In this document: piece after piece, positions 7,965 through 16,240 of the stretch | Position numbering within the stretch: the stretch's first letter is position 1 | How the letters are laid out: each line of letters starts with the position of its first letter | Assembly: GCA_964246015.1 (NCBI GenBank) | Contig: CAXTPG010000005.1 | Location: 1-64,000 of the forward strand | DNA from: JBBROS01 sp964246015 | GTDB taxonomy: Bacteria; Pseudomonadota; Alphaproteobacteria; Acetobacterales; Acetobacteraceae | Length of the DNA stretch: 64,000 bases | Direction: 5' to 3' | Position numbers and translations under genes: made by a program | Notes under the pieces: generated by a model | What the model saw: only the letters and a program-made list of their open reading frames with translations | Databases searched by the model: none | What the model was told of the DNA's origin: nothing

Positions 7965-9443
7965 TTACGCCACCCCCTGCCGACGAAGCACCTCCCGCCG
8001 CCCCGCACCCGGGGCGCCCCCAACCCCGGCCACCCCCATCACCGAAGCCGCATACGCCGCCTGCTCCGCCGCATCCGCCCCCTCCCGCTCCGCCAGCAGC
8101 ATCAACTGCTGCACCCGCGGCACCTCCGTCCCCCCGCCCGTCACCGCACTCGCCAGATACCCGATCTCCCCCCCCAGCCGCGCCCGCTCCAGCAGCCGCC
8201 CGTTCAGCGCCGCAACGCCCGGTTCCGCCGCCGCCGCCGCCCCGGCATCCTGCGCAGGCTGCACGATCCCCAGATCCACCAGCACCAGCACGGATTGCAG
8301 CACGTCCTCGGCCGACATCCCGGCACCCGCCACCGCCTCGGCCAGCGCGCCCAGCCCATGCGCCCCGAAGTCGCCCAGCGCCTCCAGCACCGGCCGGAAC
8401 GCCGCCACCGGCAGCGCCACCCGCCCGACATGGGTGTCCGCCCACACCTCCGTCACATCATCCGGCGCCACTTCCAGCGCCACCCGCAGCGCCGCCACCG
8501 CCTCGGAATGCTCCGCGGCCCCCAGCCGCCGAACCCCCTTCACCCAGTAATCCCGCCGGAACCGCGTCCCGCACAGCACCTCCCGCACCGTCTCCCGCAG
8601 CCCCGCATCCCGCACCCCGCGCATCACCGCCCGATGCTCCGGCAGCAGCGCCAGCGTCTCCACCTGGTCCAGCACCCGCGCCGAGCACCCGTACCCCAGC
8701 TTCGCCTCCCCCAGCGCCGCCTCCACGTCCGCCACGTTCATCGGCGCCCAATGCGACCCCAGATACTCGTGCGTGTGGTAGACCCCCACCGCATCCGCCA
8801 GCCCGTCGACCGCCGCCACCGCCAGCGGATTCTGCCGCGCATACACCGACTGCGCGCCCAGCACCCGCTGTGCGAACCCCGCCGCATCCCGCAGCGCCGC
8901 GACCGGATCGGCCGACGCCGCACTCTCCACCTCCGTATGCCGCAGCAACAGCTCCCGGAACGGCCGCAGCCCGGCCCACCCCACCTCCGTGTTGTGGCTC
9001 ACATGGAACACCCCCCCCGGCCGCAACTTCCGGCGCAGGAAATCGACGATCACCCCCCGGTTCTTCTCGGAAACCCAGCTCCAGATCCCGTGCGCGCACA
9101 CGAAATCGAACATCGGCAAATCGTCCCGCCCGCAGAACTCCACGAAGCTCTGCTCCTCCAGCACCGGCCCCCCCGCCCCATCGCTTACCCCGTCGCTCAC
9201 AAGCGCCCGCGCATGCGCCGCCTGCCCCGGCATGAAATCCGTCCCCCACCAGGCGACATCGGACGCCGCGGCATGCAGCGCCACCGAAACCCCCTGCCCG
9301 TACCCCAGCTCACACGCCGTCCGGATCTTCGGCGCAGCGACCCCCGCGACCGTCAGCACGAACCGGGCGAACACCGGGTTCAGCGGCCGGAAATACCCGT
9401 ACGTATAATCCGAACCCGTCGGATACCCGTCACCCCAGCCCAT
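7965..9443 (-). CDS. SAM-dependent methyltransferase with methyltransferase-regulatory domain
   Basis: A 492-residue class I methyltransferase. The SAM-binding motif is ELGYGQG (residues 45-51), followed by the motif II region WWGTDFMPGQ and the core strand FDFVCAHGIWSWV. After LRPGGVFHVSHNTEVGW comes a region like the predicted methyltransferase-regulatory family (residues about 200-290), then an alanine-rich helical C-terminus. Substrate unknown. The gene starts 14 bases inside the end of the upstream gene and lies in the leftward five-gene series under the box at 14095-14110. Methyltransferases of this architecture usually modify housekeeping substrates; its place among regulon genes makes a secreted methyltransferase possible but unproven. 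No signal peptide is visible. Confidence 0.7.
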   Translation of the reverse strand: MGWGDGYPTGSDYTYGYFRPLNPVFARFVLTVAGVAAPKIRTACELGYGQGVSVALHAAASDVAWWGTDFMPGQAAHARALVSDGVSDGAGGPVLEEQSFVEFCGRDDLPMFDFVCAHGIWSWVSEKNRGVIVDFLRRKLRPGGVFHVSHNTEVGWAGLRPFRELLLRHTEVESAASADPVAALRDAAGFAQRVLGAQSVYARQNPLAVAAVDGLADAVGVYHTHEYLGSHWAPMNVADVEAALGEAKLGYGCSARVLDQVETLALLPEHRAVMRGVRDAGLRETVREVLCGTRFRRDYWVKGVRRLGAAEHSEAVAALRVALEVAPDDVTEVWADTHVGRVALPVAAFRPVLEALGDFGAHGLGALAEAVAGAGMSAEDVLQSVLVLVDLGIVQPAQDAGAAAAAEPGVAALNGRLLERARLGGEIGYLASAVTGGGTEVPRVQQLMLLAEREGADAAEQAAYAASVMGVAGVGGAPGAGRREVLRRQGVA

Positions 9444-11247
9444 CGCCTGCCTCCTCGTTCAAGCCATCGGAATCCAGCACGATCGCCGCGTCCGGCAACC
9501 AGCTCCGTGCCCGCCCCCACGCATCCCGCCCGCGCAGGTTGATCGGCACCGGGCACCGCCGCCGCTGCCCCGGCAACGCCACATACCGCAGCCCCAGCCG
9601 CGCCCCGCGCGCCTCCAGGCACGTCACCAGCGTCGACGGGCCATCCGCCGTGAAGCACCGCTCCACCGCATAGGACCGCCGCAGAGACTCCGCCCCGGCC
9701 GCCATCCAACGCCGCAACGCGTCCGCCTCCACCAACGCCGGCCCCCACAGCGTCGCCATCTCCGGATCCAGCGCCCGCTGCGGCCGCAGCCGCATCACCG
9801 CGACCACCGCGGCCCCCACCCCCTCCGGCTCCCCCGCCGTCAGTCCCGCCAGCACGAATCGCCCCGCCGCCCCTCGCACGATCGACAGCGCGGCCTCCAC
9901 CGCCACCCCCTCGGCCCTCCCCGCCGCATCGACCTGCTCCAGCAGCCCGGCGCCCGCCCAGGCCGCCTGCCGCTCGCTCGGCCAGCCCCCCTGCAGCAGC
10001 CCCTGCGCCCGTCCTGCCGCCGCCTCCACCAGGGCCGCCGCCGCGGCCCCCGTCAGCAGCCGCCGCACCCCGGACTCGATCCCCCCACCGTCGCCGCCCT
10101 CGCTGCCCCGCTCCTCCCCATCCCCGTCGTTCCGCGCGTCATCCCCGCCACCCCCCTCTCCGACCTCAGCCTCGCCACGCCGGCCCGGCGCCGGCAGTCC
10201 CCGTCGCGCCGGGTCCTGCCCGGCTCCGGGCGCCGCCTCCGTGCCGTCCCGGTCGGGTCCGCCCACCCCCGGTCCCGACACCCGCGGCAGATCCGGCCGC
10301 ATCGCCGGCGGCAGCATGTCCGTCCCGCCCTCCACCCCCGTCTCGGCCCCCCGCCCCGTCCCTGCCGTCGGCCCCCCCTGCGCCGCCCGCACCCGCCCCG
10401 GGTCCCGGGAGACGGACGCGCCGGGGAGGGATCGACGCTCCGGCCGCCCTGCCGCCACGACCGAGCCGCCCGACACCGAAGCCGCCGCGACCCCAGTCTC
10501 GTCGGCGACCGGCGCCCCGCCCCGCCCCGCCCCCGGCCCGACGACCAGCGCGGCCCGCCCCGCCACCACAGCCGGCCCCCGCACGCCAGGCACAGGCGGC
10601 ACCAATCCATCCGCCTCCACCCCTCCGGAAACGAAGGCGCCAGGCGAGGACCGACCCTCCGCCCGCCGAACCGGCGTCGCCGGCGCCGCCGGCGCCGCCC
10701 CAGGTCCAGGTGCAGGCCGCCACCGCCCCGTCGCCAACGCCGGAATCTCGGAATGGAACAGGGCCGGGATCGGGGCCGTCACCGCCCCGTCACCGTCCCG
10801 CGCACCCCGGGGACCCAGCTCGAGCTCCGGCCACGCCCCATCCTCCCGCACCCGCAGCATCGACATCACCCATGGTTCCAGCGGTGTCTCCGCCTCCGCC
10901 TCCGCCGACGCTCCGCCCCGGCCCAATCCCGCCAGCGCCACCCGCAGCCGCTGCACCAGCACCGCGTCCCGCCGCACCTCGGTGGCCGAGGTCGCCTTCT
11001 TCCGGACATCCACAAGCGCGTCATGCCCGCTCGACAAATCCCGCAACCGGATCTGCCACCCCCCGCCCGCCGGCCGCTGATACACCGCGATCGACATGCC
11101 CGCCCACCGCGCCCCGCCGCCGGCGAACAGCACGTCGATCCCGGCCTCCCGTCCCGCATCCCCTGGCGCCGGCGCCGCATCCAGCAAAGCCTCGTGCCCC
11201 GGCAGCGTCAGCGCCCGTCCGCCCGCCCCGCCCGGACCGTCCGACAC
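9430..11247 (-). CDS. Large unknown protein with disordered centre, candidate effector
   Basis: A 605-residue protein that I do not recognise, read from a GTG at 11247 with a poor ribosome site; an ATG at 11097 is the fallback start. The N-terminal 140 residues look folded (MSIAVYQRPAGGGWQIRLRD; ATEVRRDAVLVQRLRVALAG). Residues about 170-400 are low complexity, rich in Gly, Pro, Ala, Arg, Asp and Glu, and probably disordered. The C-terminal 190 residues are folded again (AAAALVEAAAGRAQGLLQGG; SLRRSYAVERCFTADGPSTL; GLRYVALPGQRRRCPVPINL). It overlaps the methyltransferase gene by 14 bases and follows the 11290-11799 gene after 42 bases, so it is part of the same transcript. Two folded ends with a long linker suit a secreted multi-domain protein, an inference. 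Confidence 0.5.
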   Translation of the reverse strand: MSDGPGGAGGRALTLPGHEALLDAAPAPGDAGREAGIDVLFAGGGARWAGMSIAVYQRPAGGGWQIRLRDLSSGHDALVDVRKKATSATEVRRDAVLVQRLRVALAGLGRGGASAEAEAETPLEPWVMSMLRVREDGAWPELELGPRGARDGDGAVTAPIPALFHSEIPALATGRWRPAPGPGAAPAAPATPVRRAEGRSSPGAFVSGGVEADGLVPPVPGVRGPAVVAGRAALVVGPGAGRGGAPVADETGVAAASVSGGSVVAAGRPERRSLPGASVSRDPGRVRAAQGGPTAGTGRGAETGVEGGTDMLPPAMRPDLPRVSGPGVGGPDRDGTEAAPGAGQDPARRGLPAPGRRGEAEVGEGGGGDDARNDGDGEERGSEGGDGGGIESGVRRLLTGAAAAALVEAAAGRAQGLLQGGWPSERQAAWAGAGLLEQVDAAGRAEGVAVEAALSIVRGAAGRFVLAGLTAGEPEGVGAAVVAVMRLRPQRALDPEMATLWGPALVEADALRRWMAAGAESLRRSYAVERCFTADGPSTLVTCLEARGARLGLRYVALPGQRRRCPVPINLRGRDAWGRARSWLPDAAIVLDSDGLNEEAGDGLG

Positions 11248-11289
11248 CGCCCGACGCCTACCGCCGCCGCCGGGGCCGGCCCGCCCGCC

Positions 11290-11799
11290 TCACGCGCGCG
11301 GCGCCCGCAACGCCGTGTCGACCAGGTCGAGGCTGCGGGCGATCTGCCCCTCCGCCACCGACTGCTCCTCCGGGATCACCAGGCCCTGCGCATACGCCGG
11401 CGACTGCAGCAGCACATCGCGCGCCCCGCGCAGGCTCGCGCCGATCTCGTTCGCGTCGCCCCGGCTCAGCGGACTGCCCTGCAGGCGCTCGAACACCGCC
11501 GTCGCCGCCGCCGAGACCGCCGCCGCCGGCTCCCCGGCCTGCACCTGCCGCAGCAGCCCCTGCGCCGAGCCCAGCGCCGCCGTCGATTGCGCCCGGTCCG
11601 CCGCACTCATCCCGTCGACGGAACCCGCGATCACCGGCAGCCGCACCCGGCCCAGCACCGGATCGGCCGTCCCCTGCCGGCTCACGAGTTCTCCGAACGC
11701 CCCGGGCACCGCACCCGGCCGCTCGGCGCCCACGTCCCGGACATCCGGCAACCCAAGCCCCGCTCCGGTCGCCAGGCTGCTGGATACAGGCATCTTCAT
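11290..11799 (-). CDS. Small helical unknown protein, candidate effector or chaperone
   Basis: A 169-residue protein from the ATG at 11799 (MKMPVSSSLATG); the frame is open to a GTG at 11877, but that start has no ribosome site. The C-terminal 100 residues are helical and Ala/Gln-rich (AADRAQSTAALGSAQGLLRQ; ASLRGARDVLLQSPAYAQGL). No domain recognised. The N-terminus is Ser/Thr/Gly-rich, as in many T3SS substrates. It lies 106 bases after the repeat-protein gene and 42 bases before the next gene in the leftward series. A TTCAG-containing stretch lies upstream but does not match the box consensus. Function unknown; membership in the T3SS regulon is inferred from operon position. Confidence 0.5.
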   Translation of the reverse strand: MKMPVSSSLATGAGLGLPDVRDVGAERPGAVPGAFGELVSRQGTADPVLGRVRLPVIAGSVDGMSAADRAQSTAALGSAQGLLRQVQAGEPAAAVSAAATAVFERLQGSPLSRGDANEIGASLRGARDVLLQSPAYAQGLVIPEEQSVAEGQIARSLDLVDTALRAPRA

Positions 11800-11905
11800 C
11801 GCACGGTGACCCCAATCGCCGACAAGCTGAACCTCGGACGCACGGTCGCCCGACGCGACGCCCGGCACGGCATCCACACCATGCCAGCCTCGGGATGACC
11901 CGTCA

Positions 11906-14023
11906 TCATGCCACCGCCCGCCGCAGGGCCGTCGACGCCGCGGCGATCTGCCCCGGAATGTCCGACGTCCGCCCGCGCGACCCGCCCGCGTTCACGTTCT
12001 GCAGCGCGTCGAACCCCCGCGCCAGCGACTGCGCCCGCGCCTCCGCCGAACCCAGCCCCACCAGCCCGGCCCCGATCCCCGCGATCCGAACCGTCCCCGC
12101 GGCCACCGACTGCACGTCCCCCCGCGCCCCCGCGACCTGAACCTCCCGCGCGGTCGCGAAGCCGTTGCTGACGCCCGCGGCGAACCGCTTCACCGCCACC
12201 TGTCCCGTCTGCCCGGCCACATAACCGGCGCCCTCCGCAATCGTCGCGGCCGCGGTCAACGTGTCGCCCCGTCCCAGATGCGCCTCCGCCACGCCCGCAT
12301 ACCCCGTCACGTTGGCGACCTTCTGCACCGCATCCCGCAACCCGGCATTCCCGAACCCGCCAGCCACATGCGCCAGCGCATCGGCGCCGAAGCTCACGGC
12401 GCTGATCTGCCGCCCCTGCGCCAGCGCCACCTGGCCTTCCCGCAGCACCTGCAACGCGTTGCTCGTCCCCGACAACGCGCCGTGAACCCCCGCCTGGCCC
12501 ATCTGCCCGGCGACATACCCCGCCCCCTGCACCAGCGTCGCCGCTCCGGTCAGCGTATCGCCACGACCGAAATGCGCCTCCGCCGTGCTCGCATAACCCG
12601 TGACGTTCGCGACCCGCTGCGCCGCATTCCGCACCCCGGTCTGCCCGAATCCCCCGGCCACGTGCGCGACCGCGTCCGCGCCGAAGCTCAATGCGCCGAT
12701 GTGCCGCCCCTGCGCCTGCGCCACCTGCGCCTCGCGCAGCACCTGCAATGCATTGCTCGTCCCGGCCAGGGCGCCCTGCACCCCGGTCCGTCCCGTCTGC
12801 CCGGCCACATACCCGGCCCCCTGCAGCAGCGTCGCCGCCCCGGTCAACGTGTCGCCACGGCCGAAATACGCCTGCGCCGTGCTCCCATACCCCGTCACGT
12901 TCGCGACCTGCTGCGCCACGTCCCGCAGCCCGGTCTTCCCGAACCCGCCGGCCACATGCGCCAGCGCATCGGCGCCGAAGCTGACGGCACTGAGCGGTCG
13001 GCCCTGTGCCAACGCCACCTGGCTGTCCCGCAGCACCTGCAGCGCGTTGCTGGTCCCCGCAAAGGCGCCATGCACCTTCGTGTGCCCGAACTGCCCCGCG
13101 ACTGACCCCGCGCCCTGCAGCAGCGTCGCCGCCCCGCTCAGCGTGTCACCACGCCCGACCTGCGCCTGCGCCGCCGCGGCATATCCCGTGACGTCCGAAA
13201 CGCGGGACGCGACACTGCGCACCTTCTCGTTCCCCAACCCGCCGGCCACCTGCGCCACCGCGCTCGCCACCTCGCTGAACGACTGCAACGGCCGCCCCTG
13301 CGCCGAAGCCACCTGCGCATCCCGCAGCACCGAAAACCCGCCGCTCACGCCGTTCAGCGCCTGCGCGACGCGCCCCTGGCCGACCCCGCCCGCCACCGAC
13401 CCGGCCGCCTGCGCCAGCGACGACACCGCGCTCAACGTGTCGCCCCGCCCCGCCGCATACTTGGCATTGTCGACCGCGATCCCGGCCGTCCGCAGCCCGA
13501 ACGCCGTCTGCGTCACCCGCGTCGCCACCGCCGCCACCTGCGTGTTTCCCTGCACCCCCGCCACCGTGCCCACCACCGCCGCCACGTTCGCGACCGCGCC
13601 CAGCACGTCGCCCCGCCGTGCCGCATCCCCCGCCGCGCCCAGCTCCTGAACGCTGCCCGCCGCACGGCCCGTGATCCGGATGGCATTCACCACCAGCCCC
13701 TGCCCGGGAATGGCCGAAGCCAGGTTCTGCAACCCGCCCAGAACATCCCCCTTCGCGAACTGCCGCGCCGCCCCCAGCACGCCCAGGGTCGCCGCCACCG
13801 GCGCCAAAGGCGGAAACACCAGCGCCGCGACGCTCACGATCGGCGCCACAACCGACGCGAAATCCAGCACCGACCCCACCGCGCCCGACACCGCCGCACC
13901 CGCCTGCTGCCCGGCCTTCATGATCTCATGACCCAGGTCGAACGACCCGGCCGGAACGGCATTCCCCGTTCCTGACCCTGCTCCGGTCTGCCCCCCCGCC
14001 TGGATCGAAGTGACCGTGCCCAT
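11906..14023 (-). CDS. 98-residue tandem-repeat protein with hydrophobic head, candidate secreted protein
   Basis: A 705-residue protein. The start at 14023 is chosen for its strong ribosome site (GGAGG); the frame is open to 14059. Residues about 35-100 contain a hydrophobic stretch (PIVSVAALVFPPLAPVAA) followed by GDVLGGL, a module also found in the protein at 53296. From about residue 195 there are four successive 98-residue units, each opening with GRGDTL and containing the halves TGAATLLQGAGYVAGQ and SFGADALAHVAGGFG; each half is about 49 residues, so the unit itself looks like an old duplication. The composition is Ala, Gly, Val and Gln-rich, with hardly any Cys or Trp. It is the first gene of the leftward operon and has a box at 14095-14110. 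Function unknown; an adhesin-like filament, a translocator or an effector are all possible. Confidence 0.65.
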   Translation of the reverse strand: MGTVTSIQAGGQTGAGSGTGNAVPAGSFDLGHEIMKAGQQAGAAVSGAVGSVLDFASVVAPIVSVAALVFPPLAPVAATLGVLGAARQFAKGDVLGGLQNLASAIPGQGLVVNAIRITGRAAGSVQELGAAGDAARRGDVLGAVANVAAVVGTVAGVQGNTQVAAVATRVTQTAFGLRTAGIAVDNAKYAAGRGDTLSAVSSLAQAAGSVAGGVGQGRVAQALNGVSGGFSVLRDAQVASAQGRPLQSFSEVASAVAQVAGGLGNEKVRSVASRVSDVTGYAAAAQAQVGRGDTLSGAATLLQGAGSVAGQFGHTKVHGAFAGTSNALQVLRDSQVALAQGRPLSAVSFGADALAHVAGGFGKTGLRDVAQQVANVTGYGSTAQAYFGRGDTLTGAATLLQGAGYVAGQTGRTGVQGALAGTSNALQVLREAQVAQAQGRHIGALSFGADAVAHVAGGFGQTGVRNAAQRVANVTGYASTAEAHFGRGDTLTGAATLVQGAGYVAGQMGQAGVHGALSGTSNALQVLREGQVALAQGRQISAVSFGADALAHVAGGFGNAGLRDAVQKVANVTGYAGVAEAHLGRGDTLTAAATIAEGAGYVAGQTGQVAVKRFAAGVSNGFATAREVQVAGARGDVQSVAAGTVRIAGIGAGLVGLGSAEARAQSLARGFDALQNVNAGGSRGRTSDIPGQIAAASTALRRAVA
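12261..13436 (-). repeat. Four tandem 294-bp coding repeats
   Basis: On the plus strand the marker GTGTCGCC (or GTATCGCC, GTGTCACC) recurs at 12261, 12555, 12849, 13143 and 13437, exactly 294 bases apart. Each period encodes one 98-residue unit of the protein 11906-14023. The three central copies are close to identical over long stretches, the outer ones more divergent, as expected for repeats that gain and lose copies by recombination. Confidence 0.9.
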
Positions 14024-14094
14024 GAAGACCTCCGTCGCGTCCGCCCGCTGCAGATGCACCGCGAGCCAGGACCATGCCCTTCTATCCCACCATC

Positions 14095-14110
14095 CTGTCC
14101 TGATGCTGAC
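14095..14110 (-). promoter_or_regulatory. tts-like box for the leftward operon starting at 14023
   Basis: Minus strand: GTCAG-CATCAG-GACAG, 11-bp spacing, then TAG after 10 bases. It begins 87 bases before the ATG at 14023. Confidence 0.75.
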
Positions 14111-14383
14111 GTGCCCGCCCCATCCATCTCCCCGGAGGCCCCCGAAGGCCGGACGTTATCCGGTTTGATCGGAGAACGGATTTCCGGAGTTGATGCACAG
14201 CATACGAATCTACGATTTCCATTCATGCCAAGCGGTGTTTAGCGTCCAAGCAGAAACAACAGTCTTGCGAACAAAATCACAAAATACCAATGTTTTCACG
14301 ATAAGGAATTCTGCCGCAGGAAATGACCAATCCTGTATCAACGCCCACGAGGTTGCGAGCTGTACAACAGTGAGGCATCAATA
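14111..14383. other. AT-richer intergenic region between divergent operons
   Basis: With the leader of 14023 this forms a 360-base gap between divergent genes. It is clearly lower in G+C than the rest of the window, especially 14190-14340, as expected for promoters of the regulator gene at 14384. I see no GTCAG-type repeat facing 14384, so that regulator is probably controlled by something else. A GATC/GGAT pair around 14167-14182 is weak. No gene, terminator or RNA is recognisable. Confidence 0.5.
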
Positions 14384-15127
14384 ATGCGTATATTGTTCCT
14401 GGCCTGCCGCGTGAGTCTGGATACGCACCTGCTCGCCGCCGTGAAAACCGCGGGATTCGTCGCCGACCACGTCGCAACCCCCGAGGATGCCGACGAGGCT
14501 CTCTGCTCCTGTCCCTACGCCGCCATCTTCGTCGGGAACGCCATCCCGGGCGCGGCGGCTCCCTGGATCATGCGGCACCGCCGGGCCATGCTCTCGACCC
14601 CCATCCTCGTCCAGCTCGAAACCGACACCGCGCTGGACCGCATCGCCGCCTTTGAGGCCGGTGCCGACGACTGCTTCCGCGCCCCGATCGTCGCAAGGGA
14701 GCTCGTCGCACGCCTCCGCGCCGTACTCCGGCGCCCGCCGCTCATCGACCGCCAGACCCTCGCCGCCGGCAACGCGACGCTCGACCCCGAAACTAGGGAG
14801 GTCTGGGTCGCCGGCCGCCGCATCAACGTCCCCCGCCGCGAGGTCAGCCTCCTCGAACAGCTCATGCGGCGCTTCACCCGCGTCGTCCCCCGCATGCAGC
14901 TCGAGGCGAACCTCTACGGCATGGACGACGAGGTCGCCCCCAACTCCATCGAGGTCGGCGTCAGCCGCATCCGCCGCCGCCTTCTCGACGCCGACGCCAA
15001 CGTCGCCATCCAGACCGTCCGCGGCATCGGCTACCGCCTCGGCCACTCCAGCCGCGACCCGTCATTTGAGCTGGATCGTCACCCCGCCGAACACCCCGCC
15101 GCTGACCGGGGTGTCGCTCGATGGTGA
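14384..15127 (+). CDS. Second OmpR-family regulator with degenerate receiver (TtsI-like paralogue)
   Basis: A 247-residue paralogue of the regulator at 4173. The winged helix is well kept (RREVSLLEQLMRRFTRVVPR; NSIEVGVSRIRRRLLDADAN; QTVRGIGYRLG). In the receiver, the phospho-acceptor position lies in FVGNAIPG with no Asp, and the conserved Lys is replaced (DDCFRAPIVAREL). The shared signature of both paralogues is LYGM-x-(E/D)-(D/E)-VAPNSIEV. It stands alone behind an AT-rich promoter region, away from any histidine kinase. The last 30 residues run past the winged helix and overlap the convergent gene 15062-16081 by 66 bases. A DNA-binding activator of the box regulon is the likely role; how the two paralogues divide labour is unknown. 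Confidence 0.75.
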   Translation: MRILFLACRVSLDTHLLAAVKTAGFVADHVATPEDADEALCSCPYAAIFVGNAIPGAAAPWIMRHRRAMLSTPILVQLETDTALDRIAAFEAGADDCFRAPIVARELVARLRAVLRRPPLIDRQTLAAGNATLDPETREVWVAGRRINVPRREVSLLEQLMRRFTRVVPRMQLEANLYGMDDEVAPNSIEVGVSRIRRRLLDADANVAIQTVRGIGYRLGHSSRDPSFELDRHPAEHPAADRGVARW

Positions 15128-16081
15128 ATACGTCACGAACGGCTGCAAGATCCCCTGCACGCCGCCCGCCTTCCCGATCCGCAGATCCGCATCCGCGGTC
15201 ACCACCAGCCCCTCCGTCCGCTGGCCCTTGCGCGTCGTCGTCACCTGGTCCCCGACCTCCAGCGTCGCCGCGCCCGTGACCGGCACCGCACCCTTCGGGC
15301 TGATCTGGATGTCGTTCAACCGAAGCCCGGCGCCGTTCGAGACCGACCCGGCCAACGAACCCGGCACGCCCCGCTCGGCATGGAACACATACGCCTCCAC
15401 CCCCTTCTGCAACGAAGACCCGGACGGGTACAGCGTCCCCCCTTGCGTCGCGATAAGCTCCACCCGCGCACCCTCCGCCCCGACCGCCCCCGTCGCCGTC
15501 CGCCCGCCCCCGGGATTGTCGAGCTGGACCCGAACGCCCAGCGCGTCCCGGTACAGCGTCGCCTGCACCTTGCTCAGCGACGCGTCCTGCGGATTGGCCG
15601 TCCCGCCCACCACCAGCTCCGTCCTGCCGTCACTCGCACGCACGGACCCGCTCACGGTCCCCGTGTCCCGCCTCACCCGCAGCGCCGCCGCAGCACCGCC
15701 ATCCCGATCGAACACCCGCACGTCGATCTGCGGCGAGTTGCCGGGATCGTCCGCCGCAATTCCCTGGTCGACGTTCCCGAACCGCGTCGTCACCTTGCCC
15801 CCGGGAACCACCGGGCTGTCCACCGGCACCGGCGTCGACACGCTCAGGTTCCGCCCCAGCGGCCGGTCGGGGTCCCGCCCGTCCCGCGTGTTCGCGATCT
15901 CGGTCAGCAACGGCACCGTCGGCGCCGGAGACGGTGCGGCCTTCTCCGCCCCGATCTTCGTCGGCTCCAGCCCCGGCGCGCTCCTCACCGCGTTCTTCCA
16001 ATCCTCAAGCCCCCGCGGCGTCGTGCCGCTCAACGGGGCGGCGGACTGGACGGGCGGCGGCGGCGGCAACGAGATGGGCAT
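15062..16081 (-). CDS. Beta-rich unknown protein of the T3SS regulon, candidate effector
   Basis: A 339-residue protein from the ATG at 16081 with ribosome site GGAGG. The N-terminus is proline-rich (MPISLPPPPPVQSAAPLSGT), typical of a flexible leader. From about residue 75 on, the protein is rich in beta-prone Val, Thr and Gly segments (GKVTTRFGNVDQGI; ASLSKVQATLYRDALGVRVQ; ADADLRIGKAGGVQGIL) and ends SGGVFGGVTIQLK. No Sec signal is seen and no domain recognised. A box at 16129-16144 drives it away from the NopE-like gene. The 3' end overlaps the regulator gene by 66 bases. Secretion by the T3SS is inferred from the promoter. A host-membrane or adhesin-like beta structure is one possibility only. 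Confidence 0.6.
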   Translation of the reverse strand: MPISLPPPPPVQSAAPLSGTTPRGLEDWKNAVRSAPGLEPTKIGAEKAAPSPAPTVPLLTEIANTRDGRDPDRPLGRNLSVSTPVPVDSPVVPGGKVTTRFGNVDQGIAADDPGNSPQIDVRVFDRDGGAAAALRVRRDTGTVSGSVRASDGRTELVVGGTANPQDASLSKVQATLYRDALGVRVQLDNPGGGRTATGAVGAEGARVELIATQGGTLYPSGSSLQKGVEAYVFHAERGVPGSLAGSVSNGAGLRLNDIQISPKGAVPVTGAATLEVGDQVTTTRKGQRTEGLVVTADADLRIGKAGGVQGILQPFVTYSPSSDTPVSGGVFGGVTIQLK

Positions 16082-16128
16082 GAGATCCTCCGGGAGTGGA
16101 TGTGATCCCCTATGCTGCGCCCGGCCGC

Positions 16129-16144
16129 CTGACCGGATGCTGAC
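16129..16144 (-). promoter_or_regulatory. tts-like box for the gene at 16081
   Basis: Minus strand: GTCAG-CATCCG-GTCAG, perfect 11-bp direct repeat, CAG after 11 bases. It begins 63 bases before the ATG at 16081 and lies back to back with the box at 16184. Confidence 0.75.
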
Positions 16145-16183
16145 GCCGTGTAAAACACCTGACAGCCCGCTCGCCCACTCGCC

Positions 16184-16199
16184 GTCAGCTTCCCGAAAG
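16184..16199 (+). promoter_or_regulatory. tts-like box for the NopE-like gene
   Basis: GTCAG-CTTCCC-GAAAG with TAG after 10 bases; this site is the closest of the ten to the rhizobial tts box as I know it (GTCAGCTT..CGAAAGCT). It begins 57 bases before the ATG at 16241. Confidence 0.85.
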
Positions 16200-16240
16200 C
16201 TGCCCACCCTAGCGTCGACCTCGAACAAGGAGGCTGTGCG

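Noticed and set aside
11806..11838. Possible eleventh box before the gene at 11799 (TTCAG-CTTGTC-GGCGA on the minus strand)
   Set aside because: Second half does not fit the consensus and it lies too close to the start compared with the other ten.
12261..13436. CRISPR-like regular repeats
   Set aside because: The 294-bp period is a multiple of three, the copies are contiguous without spacers and are coding repeats.
14163..14185. Nod-box-like ATC...GAT pattern upstream of the regulator at 14384
   Set aside because: Spacing is eight rather than nine and no further nod-box elements are present.
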